Source: Gilliamella apis
GTDB taxonomy: Bacteria; Pseudomonadota; Gammaproteobacteria; Enterobacterales; Orbaceae
NCBI RefSeq assembly: GCF_002142155.1
Contig: NZ_NASD01000004.1
Location: 62,001-126,000 of the forward strand
Reading direction: 5' to 3'
DNA length: 64,000 nt
In this document: piece after piece, positions 19,371-27,185 of the stretch
Layout: every line of letters begins with the position of its first letter
How positions within the stretch are numbered: the stretch's first letter is position 1
The notes under the pieces: model-generated
Told to the model about the DNA's origin: nothing
Databases searched by the model: none
The model's input: the letters and a program-made list of their open reading frames with translations, nothing else
Program-made: the position numbers and the translations under genes

Positions 19371-21383
19371 TTAAAAAGAGTAACGATATCCACCATTAAC
19401 CTGTAATAAATCAAATTTATTACCCGGAGAACTTTCTAAATCCAAATAGATATTATGTTTTTGGTTGAAATTGGCGTTTATGCCAACACCATTATTCCAC
19501 CAATTACCTTTGAATGAGTGGCTTTCTTTATGGTTATTTAGTTTATAGTAGGTATCGCCATCAAACTCTCTTACAATACCAGTTTTAGCATAGAGATTAA
19601 TGCTATTTTTATCTGATTTATATTCATAGCCAAATAGAGCAGATGCTCGACCAAGTAATGAATAGTAGTTGCCTAATTTAACATTAAGCCCATTAGATGC
19701 ATTAATCGTGTTACCATTTTGATGACTGTAAGAGAATTGCGTTTGTGGTTCAATATAAAAATCATTAATTTTGAATTTTTGACCTAATTCCATTGATAAG
19801 CCAAGCCCATTAGAATGCCCTGTACCTTGAATGCGATTATTAGCGGTATCTTTAACTTTAAAGTGATTTTTTTGCCGATCATATTTGACTACACTATCAA
19901 TATAAAAACCACTGTTATCTAAATAAGTTGCATATATCCCGGTGTTAAATGAACGTAATGAACCATCACCATTACGATAATCCGGATTACCATAAGTTTG
20001 CCCGACAAAAGCCCCAATAACAAAAGGTGAATTTTCAGATAGTTGTTTATCTGCACCAAATTGGAAACCATGGTAACTCATATCAAATTTGCTTAATTTA
20101 CCACCAGAAAACGAATCTAATTTACCAGTAAAACCTCGTAACCAAACATCCCCAAACTTACCACTAGTACGCATATCACCTAAACGTTTTAAAAGGGTTT
20201 GAGTTTCAACATAGTTCATTAAATAATTGGCATTAAGAAATCCAGCACTGGCCATAGCTGATGAAGTAATCGGCTTACCAGTTAACACATAATCTTTCCC
20301 ATCTTTATTTAAACTATATTGATAACCACCAAGCTCAACATCATGATTAGTTTTAAATTCAGCGGTATTTGTTGCATTGTCATCGATTTCAACTAAAGTT
20401 AACTTTTCATTACCTGTAGTTTGTGCAGAACCATTATTTATTAAGTTTATCGTATGGGTGCCTTCTGCAGAGACAGTTCGATTAGTGTCAGATGATTTTG
20501 AGATAATAATTTTATCACTTTGTTGTGAAGCAATATCGGTGCGTAAATTAAAGGTTGAAGCACCTTTTAAATTCTCAATTACTAGCTCGCCAAAGTTATT
20601 ACTTCTGGTAAAATTAGTGAAGGTTATATCTCCTTGCCCTGATAGTTCAGTAATATAAGAGTAATCGCCGACAATTTCCCAAGAAGAGCCTTTGGCCAGA
20701 TTCATTTTTATGATTCCTGTGGTATCTTGACCAGGGTAGTCGGGATCATCTGGATCACCAAATGCTGAAACCTCACCGACAATTTTAGATCCAGCAGCTA
20801 GGTCTAAAATAACTGTACCACCAAAATTTGTGAATATATCACCATTTATTATCGATTTATTATTTATTTTAACTGTTCCATTATCAATAGCATAAATATC
20901 ACCGTTAATAAATGACTCACCATTTAATATTAAATTTCCTTTTGATACCACAATAGCGTCGGAATCATCAGGATTATCAACAGTTAAGGTTGTTTTTCCA
21001 TTAATAATAACTGTTGAATTTTTATCAAGTAATGCAATAGCATCAATATTTTCCCCTTTTACACCAATGTTGAGGTCACCATCAAAAACTGTTGATGACT
21101 GAGGGCCTATACCATTCAAAGATCGAATACCATGAATGTATACACCACTTTCGAGATTATGAATATCGTCTCTTGACATATTTATTGTGACATTATTTTT
21201 GAAAATGGTGTTACTGCCAGAAGTTATATTTATACCAGCTAAAACTTCAGTTCCAGAGCGTTCAAAATCATGAGTAATTGGAATATTGACTTCTTCAGTA
21301 AAAGTTTGGCTGCCTTGTAAATTCAGCGCGTTAACAGCTAGGGGGGTAGTTAGGGATAGTCCTATAAGTACTCTTTTCTTCAT
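19371..21383 (-). CDS. Autotransporter (type Va secretion) with short beta-helical passenger
   Basis: Predicted outer-membrane autotransporter of 670 residues. A short signal peptide (1-19, ending VNA) is followed by a passenger of roughly 20-390. It is rich in Asn, Thr, Gly, Ile and Val and has recurring TVxINGxxxINGDI strands typical of a right-handed beta-helix. The C-terminal ~270 residues form a translocator barrel: FGDVWLRGFTGKLDSFSGG, GFQFGADKQL, alternating aromatic strands and a terminal YRYSF with the final aromatic residue used for outer-membrane insertion. No catalytic serine-protease motif is visible. The passenger's target is unknown. It is a single-gene unit between the sit operon and a dehydrogenase and looks like accessory cargo. 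Confidence 0.85.
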   Translation of the reverse strand: MKKRVLIGLSLTTPLAVNALNLQGSQTFTEEVNIPITHDFERSGTEVLAGINITSGSNTIFKNNVTINMSRDDIHNLESGVYIHGIRSLNGIGPQSSTVFDGDLNIGVKGENIDAIALLDKNSTVIINGKTTLTVDNPDDSDAIVVSKGNLILNGESFINGDIYAIDNGTVKINNKSIINGDIFTNFGGTVILDLAAGSKIVGEVSAFGDPDDPDYPGQDTTGIIKMNLAKGSSWEIVGDYSYITELSGQGDITFTNFTRSNNFGELVIENLKGASTFNLRTDIASQQSDKIIISKSSDTNRTVSAEGTHTINLINNGSAQTTGNEKLTLVEIDDNATNTAEFKTNHDVELGGYQYSLNKDGKDYVLTGKPITSSAMASAGFLNANYLMNYVETQTLLKRLGDMRTSGKFGDVWLRGFTGKLDSFSGGKLSKFDMSYHGFQFGADKQLSENSPFVIGAFVGQTYGNPDYRNGDGSLRSFNTGIYATYLDNSGFYIDSVVKYDRQKNHFKVKDTANNRIQGTGHSNGLGLSMELGQKFKINDFYIEPQTQFSYSHQNGNTINASNGLNVKLGNYYSLLGRASALFGYEYKSDKNSINLYAKTGIVREFDGDTYYKLNNHKESHSFKGNWWNNGVGINANFNQKHNIYLDLESSPGNKFDLLQVNGGYRYSF

Positions 21384-21618
21384 TGATTTGTTCCTTCTTT
21401 CCTTAATTAATCAAAAAGACTAACATATAAACACTAACCGCTCAAAAAATATTCGCCTACATTATTATAATTAATGATTGTTAAAAAATTTATATAAATA
21501 CTTATATGAACAGTTAGGCAATTGTTGTTTATGTTGGATAAAGGTATATGATGATAGGAAATCAATGACATTGTTAGAAATATCTATAATTTGACAACTT
21601 AAATAGGTAGGATTAAAC

Positions 21619-22542
21619 ATGAAACTACGTAAAGTGATGGTTATTGGTGTAGGTAATGTTGGTTCAACTACAGCTTATACATTGGTCAATCGTGGATTTT
21701 GTGAAGAAATTGCACTGGTTGATCTTAATAAGGATTTAGCTTACGGTCATGGTCAGGATTTGTTAGATGCTGCCGCCTATCGACAAAATATGATTAAAGT
21801 CAGTTTGCGTGAATCGACGGACTGTGCAGATATTGATATTGCCGTTATTACTGTTACCTCCGGATTAGCGCAAAAAAGCAGAGCTGAAGAACTTACTGGT
21901 ACTTCTAAAATTATGGCTAATCTTATTCCTAGTATGATGAAAAGTGGTTTTAAAGGGATATTTTTAATTGCTACTAATCCGTGTGATGCGATTACTTATC
22001 AAGTTTGGAAGTTATCTGGTTTACCTCGTCATAGAGTTATTGGTACTGGTGTTTGGCTTGATACCGTGCGTTTACGACGCCTATTGGGAGAACAGATGGA
22101 TATTGGTCCACAAAGTATTGATGCATTTATTGTTGGCGAACATGGTGATTCGCAGTTTCCAGTTTGGTCACACTCATCGGTTTATGGTATCAATCTCAAC
22201 GATTTAGAAAGTAAAAAAATCGATTTTAATGATATTGGACTAAAAGCTAAAAACAAAGGCTTTGAAATTGTCAAATATAAGCATTGTACTGAATATGGTA
22301 TAGCTAGCACTATTGCAGAGATCTGCCAACATATTTTTACCAATAGTCACCGAGCATTAGCCCTTAGTTGTGTATTAGATGGTGAGTATGGTTATAAAGA
22401 TTTAGCAATAGGCGTACCGGCAATCTTAGATCAACATGGTATTAAGAAAGTTATTGAACTTGATTTTAATGACAACGAAAAAAAATTATTCACCAATAGT
22501 GTCGATATTGTGAAAGGATACATTGATCATATTAATTTGTAA
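21619..22542 (+). CDS. L-2-hydroxyacid dehydrogenase (lactate / hydroxyisocaproate dehydrogenase family)
   Basis: NAD-dependent oxidoreductase of the lactate/malate dehydrogenase family, 307 residues. The Rossmann motif GVGNVGS (10-16), Asp35 for NAD specificity, Asp148-Arg151 (WLDTVRLRR) and the catalytic His175 in GEHGDSQFPVW are present. The active-site loop reads TSGLAQKSRAEELTGTSK instead of the lactate-dehydrogenase form, and the usual loop arginine position is occupied by Glu in ungapped alignment. The loop resembles L-2-hydroxyisocaproate dehydrogenases, which have a residue order like DRFAELKFTSS. Substrate is therefore uncertain: lactate/pyruvate or a branched-chain 2-hydroxyacid. 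Single gene, divergent from the autotransporter; GGTAGG about 7 bases before ATG may serve as the ribosome binding site. Confidence 0.85.
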   Translation: MKLRKVMVIGVGNVGSTTAYTLVNRGFCEEIALVDLNKDLAYGHGQDLLDAAAYRQNMIKVSLRESTDCADIDIAVITVTSGLAQKSRAEELTGTSKIMANLIPSMMKSGFKGIFLIATNPCDAITYQVWKLSGLPRHRVIGTGVWLDTVRLRRLLGEQMDIGPQSIDAFIVGEHGDSQFPVWSHSSVYGINLNDLESKKIDFNDIGLKAKNKGFEIVKYKHCTEYGIASTIAEICQHIFTNSHRALALSCVLDGEYGYKDLAIGVPAILDQHGIKKVIELDFNDNEKKLFTNSVDIVKGYIDHINL

Positions 22543-23056
22543 TTGTTAAAAATTTTGATTATAGGGGCGTTTTCAGACTTATTATCAGTTATTGATTACG
22601 CCCAACGTTACCTCAATACAAATTATTTAATTAAATTTTTAAATGAAATATTAAATATACGATTTATATTCTCTATTAAGGTAAACGTCCGTTGATATTT
22701 AGCATTTAAAATTTTGTAAACTTGATTCAATTGAACAATCACCTTCGCAATATCCTTAGTAGATGATCGTTATTATTACATTCTAATTTTTATTATTTCA
22801 ATGGGATCAACTGAAGTTGGTGGATAGTTTTGAATGGCATATTTTTCAATTAATAATATTATTTTTATAACTATCATATAATTAAATACTAATTACACAA
22901 TTACTATCAAAAAATTGGTTATTTGCCTATTTGATTGGAATCATTATTGTGTAATATATCGTTATATATCTTAGTTATAATCTTAACTTTAATTATTAGC
23001 AATTAAATCTAATTCAATTACCTTAATGAGATTGTTTTAATAAAAGGAATTAATAC
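22543..23056. other. 514-bp AT-rich intergenic region
   Basis: No ORF with protein-like composition on either strand. Contains GGGCGT (22566-22571) repeated inverted as ACGCCC about 25 bases later, a weak terminator candidate after the dehydrogenase, then very AT-rich sequence that probably holds the promoter of the following lipoprotein gene. Nothing else supportable. Confidence 0.4.
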
Positions 23057-23707
23057 ATGAAAAAAGTACTTATCTCTATAATGTCGGTGGTGTTATTAAC
23101 TGGCTGTAAAGTCGAATTGACTCCAACCGTAAATTTAAGTGATATAAATAGTGAAACAGCGAAAACTATTTCATCAAAATTAATTGTAGAAGTGACCGCG
23201 TGTGCTGATTATAAAGATTCTCGTAATGAATCATCCAGCTTAATCGAAGCTAAAAAGGGGATAACCGAAGTATTTGGTGATGCCAAATATATTGAATGTT
23301 ATCGAGAAAAAATGGACTCAAAAGCGTTATTTGAAATTCCTATCACTGTTGGTGGTAAAGAATTAACTGGTGATATCCAATTAGCTAATGCCGATTTTGG
23401 TGGAGGTATGGTGGTAAAAATGTCACCAACCTTAAAAACTAAAATTGACAAAGTCAGTAAGTCTGGAATGTCTAAAATACAGCCATCAGTAACAATTAAA
23501 CTCAAAAATGATACTAGCGAAAATGTTGATATTATTGCTCATGCATCATATCTAAACGATAAGCCAATGACTGTATCGACTTATACACTGTTAGCAGGAA
23601 AAGAAACTATCTTCAAATTATCTGATGTTTCAGTGTCATCTGCATTTGATAACGGTGTTTCAATTATTTATGAAGATTTAAATAATAGAATGAAATTAGA
23701 AAAATAA
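23057..23707 (+). CDS. Lipoprotein of unknown function
   Basis: A 216-residue predicted lipoprotein. The N-terminus MKKVLISIMSVVLLTGCKVE carries a clear lipobox (LTGC, acylated Cys17); the next residues are Lys-Val, so there is no inner-membrane retention Asp and outer-membrane sorting is likely. The mature part has a region rich in conserved-looking Cys and Glu (VTACADYKDS, YIECYREKM), then a beta-rich half with KIQPSVTIKLKNDTSENVDI. I do not recognise the family. AAAGGA precedes the ATG by 10 bases. It is followed directly by a strong terminator, so it is a single-gene unit. Confidence 0.8.
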   Translation: MKKVLISIMSVVLLTGCKVELTPTVNLSDINSETAKTISSKLIVEVTACADYKDSRNESSSLIEAKKGITEVFGDAKYIECYREKMDSKALFEIPITVGGKELTGDIQLANADFGGGMVVKMSPTLKTKIDKVSKSGMSKIQPSVTIKLKNDTSENVDIIAHASYLNDKPMTVSTYTLLAGKETIFKLSDVSVSSAFDNGVSIIYEDLNNRMKLEK

Positions 23708-23722
23708 GAACCTAACCAAATA

Positions 23723-23748
23723 AAAAAAACCTCATATGAGGTTTTTTT
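23723..23748. terminator. Strong bidirectional intrinsic terminator
   Basis: Palindrome with arms AAAAAAACCTC and GAGGTTTTTTT around ATAT, directly after the lipoprotein stop. The runs of A and T on both sides make it work in either direction, which also suits a minus-strand coding remnant ending at 23770. Confidence 0.9.
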
Positions 23749-23769
23749 ATTCTATAAATATTAATCAAA

Positions 23770-23932
23770 TCAGTTTAGCAAACTCATCACTTGTTGTTGC
23801 CAAGATATATAATTTGGTGTTCTATATAACACTTCATCAAGTTTATCCTTAGGTATAACTTCGACACTTATATAATCATTGAATGAACCATCAAATTTTT
23901 GCGTTTCTATACCATTAACTCTTTAATAATAC
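23770..23932 (-). pseudogene. Possible C-terminal gene remnant
   Basis: On the minus strand an open stretch of about 53 codons has protein-like composition (for example KFDGSFNDYISVEVIPKDK and APNYISW-type YRTPNYISWQQQ) and ends at a TGA 22 bases before the bidirectional terminator. It has no start codon and no ribosome binding site, and an in-frame stop lies just upstream. This looks like the preserved 3' end of a decayed gene. I do not recognise the family, and a chance open frame cannot be excluded. Confidence 0.35.
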
Positions 23933-23940
23933 ATTGAGAA

Positions 23941-24719
23941 AATATAGTGTTAAGTAAAAAATTGATTCGCTCCCTGTAGGGTAATTAACATGATCTTACT
24001 TTCAATCATACACGGTAGTGTATATAATATCGTCTATCATCATTCATCGATTAATTAACTAATTATGTTAGTTTGTGTGATGATCTCATAATGATTGCCA
24101 TAACTTCGGCGCAAGTTGCTCATTACTAGTGCCGAATTAGTGATGGACTCTTATCAAAATGAGGGGGTATGTACAATTAGATTAATGCTGACTTTAATAG
24201 TGTTTACCATTATTGGGCTTCTGTTTGTTCCAAAAACGAAAAGCTCTTTATAAACCTGTTTTATGGCGCTATCAATTGACATACTCAATAGACGTTTGGA
24301 TTTATGCACCACTTCCTAGTGTCTAATTTTCATTTTCGGAATCGAAAAATAAAGCTAGGCTACTGGTGAATAAAATATTTGCCTCATTGAGGCAATCGAT
24401 CTCACAAAGATTGTGAGATAAAGTTGTATGGTTGTTTTATCAACCAAATACCTGACACTCCTCTCCAAAAGGTACGGATCTAATTTTGGGGAAAATAGTA
24501 TGTTACTCAAAAAATTGAGGGAAGTTATTTAAACTTTGAAACCTCATTTTAATACACAATTCAGTAAAAGTTCTTATAGAAGTTAACAAGTTAAATTAAA
24601 AAGACTATTTCAGTTACTACATTTTTAATACGTTTTTTAGTTAAAACAATCGAATAAAGTTTAGTTAGTTAGATTTAAAAATATTGTAAATCATTAAATT
24701 AAATTAAAGGATTGATAAA
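23941..24719. other. Palindrome-rich non-coding stretch upstream of the adhesin-like gene
   Basis: No convincing gene. From 24008 to 24519 it contains nine short inverted repeats. The best are ATACAC/GTGTAT (24008-24023), TTGCCTCA/TGAGGCAA (24379-24395) and ATCTCACAA/TTGTGAGAT (24399-24419), plus TGGTTG/CAACCA (24429-24446), TTTTCG/CGAAAA (24333-24348) and CATTACTA/TAGTGATG (24121-24145, one G:U). It could be a structured RNA, a long leader of the gene at 24720, or an eroded mobile sequence. A 22-codon hydrophobic ORF at 24186 is not considered real. Confidence 0.4.
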
Positions 24720-26294
24720 ATGTATTGTAATTATCACGAAAATACATGCTTCATACTTGTTCTAAGTTCGCTTAATAGGAGTAGTAAAAATTTAGTTTTT
24801 CACTACAGTTTTATTTATCTTAAAATCGTAAGTTCTTTACTCAAAATGTTAAGTCTATTTTATTCATTTTGGCGGATTATTTTAACGATTTTGCTTATTC
24901 TTTTATTGATAACGCCTTTTTTTAGCCACGCATTAAAATCTCAAACATCAAATACTATTCAGGGTCATGAACCTTACTTAACCTTTGACGGCGATCTTAC
25001 TCGTGTTACAAATATCGACGATCTACTGTGGATTTCACTATCTGATGGGACAAAATTTACACCAATAACATATAACTCAAATGACCCTATTGAATTACCT
25101 AAAATTGGTGAAAGTTTTGCTGATATCGATATGGCCGTACCAATTGATACTGATTTAATTGGATTAAATGCACTTATTGGTTCACCTTATAATTATTGGG
25201 GGGATGATGATGGGGATGATGATGTTACAGTAACTGGTGATCTAAGGTTATCTATCGTAGATAAAAATAATGAAACTGTTGCGCGTAATGAAGTATTAAT
25301 GGGAACTAAAGCGCCATATAAGTTAACATTAACTAGTACTAACGGAACATTAAGAACGCGTTATGGAAAACCTAATAGTAGTGATTTTAACTCTAGTAAT
25401 GTGACTTATTACATTAATCCGAAGGCCGGGCCTTCAGTTTTGTTTGCCACACCAAACCTTATTTATAGTTCAGGCGATTTTGCAGGTCCTGAACCAATAT
25501 GGGATATTAATAAAGGATTTATTACTCAAACTGCTACCCCATCATCTTATCATCGCAACTTTCCTACTACAGGCGCTAATAATTTATATTTTGATTTAAA
25601 CATCATTGGTAGTAACGAGGCTTTATTATGGAAGGAAGTTACTCATGATGGTATCACTGCTACAATGACCGATGTAACAAGTACCAGTGTTCGTGTTACC
25701 TTAACTGGTCCATTCGCTACAGAAATACAACATGACTCAGATGAACCAAGTAGTTTAGGATCTATACATAAACCGGTATTGCCTATTACATTTGAGTTAG
25801 TTGGTGTAGACCCTCAAAGTAATAAAGAAGTCGTCAAATATGGTTTCCAGTTAAAACAGTGGTTTGTTAATCGTGGGAGAAACACTCAAAATAATAAAGA
25901 TAAGCATATATCTTGGTGTGCTGATATAGGTTACCGTGTTCCTAATTATAAAGAGCTAACTAATGCACCGGTTTCTGATGTCGCCAGCACTACATCGCCT
26001 TCCCGAGATAATCATCTTACGCGTGCAATTGATAACGGATTTTTTGCTGAGTGGGGGTATATGGCTGGTTACAGAGGTGCTCAATTTTTGCGTGTGATAC
26101 CTTATTTGGCTACCGATATCAAAATTAATAGTGGTACGAATAACGGTTCTGATAGTGATAGCAATAATGGTACTGATAACGGTACCGAAAATGATGCCAA
26201 TAACCATAGAATTCTTGTATATGCCTATAATGGTTCCGTAATAGCAGATTATTCAAATAACAACTCTAATCATTTAATTTGTGTTACACCTTAG
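24720..26294 (+). CDS. Secreted adhesin-like protein with invasin-type C-terminal domain
   Basis: A 524-residue protein of unknown function. An unusual ~50-residue N-terminal extension precedes a hydrophobic core (about 54-68) and a likely signal-peptidase site after FFSHA (71), giving a very long signal region. The mature half is beta-rich with an acidic stretch (WGDDDGDDDVTV) and an immunoglobulin-like strand pattern around TDVTSTSVRVTLTGPF. From about Trp399 to Cys521 it has a compact module: WCADIGYRVPNYKEL, GFFAEWGYM and a final HLICVTP. The pattern resembles the C-terminal lectin-like/adhesion domain of intimin- and invasin-like proteins of enterobacteria (recognised from memory). No beta-barrel or membrane anchor is seen. 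An Asn/Asp/Gly-rich insertion occupies about 471-496. AAAGG sits 9 bases before the ATG. Confidence 0.7.
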   Translation: MYCNYHENTCFILVLSSLNRSSKNLVFHYSFIYLKIVSSLLKMLSLFYSFWRIILTILLILLLITPFFSHALKSQTSNTIQGHEPYLTFDGDLTRVTNIDDLLWISLSDGTKFTPITYNSNDPIELPKIGESFADIDMAVPIDTDLIGLNALIGSPYNYWGDDDGDDDVTVTGDLRLSIVDKNNETVARNEVLMGTKAPYKLTLTSTNGTLRTRYGKPNSSDFNSSNVTYYINPKAGPSVLFATPNLIYSSGDFAGPEPIWDINKGFITQTATPSSYHRNFPTTGANNLYFDLNIIGSNEALLWKEVTHDGITATMTDVTSTSVRVTLTGPFATEIQHDSDEPSSLGSIHKPVLPITFELVGVDPQSNKEVVKYGFQLKQWFVNRGRNTQNNKDKHISWCADIGYRVPNYKELTNAPVSDVASTTSPSRDNHLTRAIDNGFFAEWGYMAGYRGAQFLRVIPYLATDIKINSGTNNGSDSDSNNGTDNGTENDANNHRILVYAYNGSVIADYSNNNSNHLICVTP

Positions 26295-26669
26295 TGCGTA
26301 GTTTTTACTTGTTATCCATTAGATTGAAGCTTCAATGTTGGAATATTAAAAAGTGGTTGATTTGTAGCTTCAATTAAGCTGACGAAGTGGGTGATAAAAA
26401 GAGATTTTGTGGTGAGTACTATCCGCCTAAATTGGGGCGGAGTTATTGTTGAGGAATAGAGACTTTCAGTAAATATTTTAATCAATAAATATCGGTTAAT
26501 GGTATAGATAAGTATGCTGGTTCAGCTTGAATATGGAATTCTGGGAATTGATATTATTCAATCTTCAATTTAATCATCTTACGGCTAAAACTTTTCTACT
26601 ATGAGGGATTTGGTATATTTTGATTTAAAGATAGTCAGTACTGTTTTTTTGAAATGACCTCCTTCCGTT
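26295..26669. other. Non-coding spacer after the adhesin-like gene
   Basis: No protein-like frame found. Contains a GC-rich hairpin at 26422-26441 (TCCGCC / GGCGGA, loop TAAATTGG) followed by GTTATTGTT, a weak terminator candidate for the upstream gene. The stretch may be the eroded 5' part of the paralogue remnant that follows. Confidence 0.4.
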
Positions 26670-26675
26670 TCCCAA

Positions 26676-26873
26676 GCAGGTATTACTGTTACTATATTGG
26701 AAGTAACAAGTACAAGCTTTCAAGTCACTCTAACTGGTCCAGTCGCTCAAGTATCGTAACGGAGTTCAGACGATCCAAGTAATGTATCTAAATCCTCTTA
26801 GCTGCAAGTATTTGAGTTAGTTGGAAGTGATGAGAACGGTAATGCAATTGTTAAATATTATTTTGAATTATAA
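26676..26873 (+). pseudogene. Decayed paralogue of the adhesin-like gene
   Basis: One reading frame translates to AGITVTILEVTSTSFQVTLTG, then DDPSN, then FELVGSDENGNAIVKYYFEL. It parallels, in order and spacing, DGITATMTDVTSTSVRVTLTG ... SDEPSS ... FELVGVDPQSNKEVVKYGFQL of the intact gene about 1 kb upstream. Two in-frame stops interrupt it (TAA at 26757, TAG at 26799), and it ends at a TAA where the intact protein continues with the C-terminal module. No start is present. This is the remnant of a tandem duplicate, not an expressed gene. Confidence 0.8.
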
Positions 26874-27155
26874 TAATTTATGTACTATACCTTTACCTTA
26901 ACTTTTTATTTTTACTAAATTGGTGAAGTAATGAAATCTGCATGGTTTTATCGTTTAGCTATGTGTAATGTAGAGATGGACGGATTAAATTAAGGAAAGC
27001 TATTTTTAAGCTTTAAAAAATTGAGGCAGTTTTTTAATAACCCATATCTTAACTATAATCTTAACTATAACACTTAACATAGTATTTTTGTTAAAAAACA
27101 GATTAAAATCATTATTATTAATTACTAAATTATATGCTATTTAGTTAGGCAAAAG
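26874..27155. other. AT-rich spacer with tandem CTTAAC repeats
   Basis: Between the paralogue remnant and the ilvA terminator. Contains two perfect 12-bp tandem copies of ATCTTAACTATA (27046-27069) followed by a related CTTAAC at 27073. A 20-codon ORF at about 26931 is too short and isolated to call. Confidence 0.4.
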
Positions 27156-27179
27156 TGCCCCTAATTTATTTTAGGGGCA
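27156..27179 (-). terminator. Terminator of the ilvGMEDA operon
   Basis: Perfect 9-bp stem TGCCCCTAA / TTAGGGGCA with loop of six A/T bases, followed on the minus strand by CTTTTG. It begins 7 bases after the ilvA stop. Confidence 0.85.
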
Positions 27180-27185
27180 GTTAAA

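Noticed and set aside
24186-24254. 22-codon hydrophobic ORF (MLTLIVFTIIGLLF...)
   Set aside because: No ribosome binding site, too short, inside a palindrome-rich stretch; hydrophobic composition of AT-rich DNA can arise by chance.
24379-24446. CRISPR array or integron attC sites in the hairpin chain
   Set aside because: The palindromes differ in sequence and spacing, no repeated unit exists and no cas or integrase gene is present.
26931-26993. 20-codon ORF starting MKSAWFYR
   Set aside because: Isolated and very short, with weak ribosome binding context and no recognisable homology or context.
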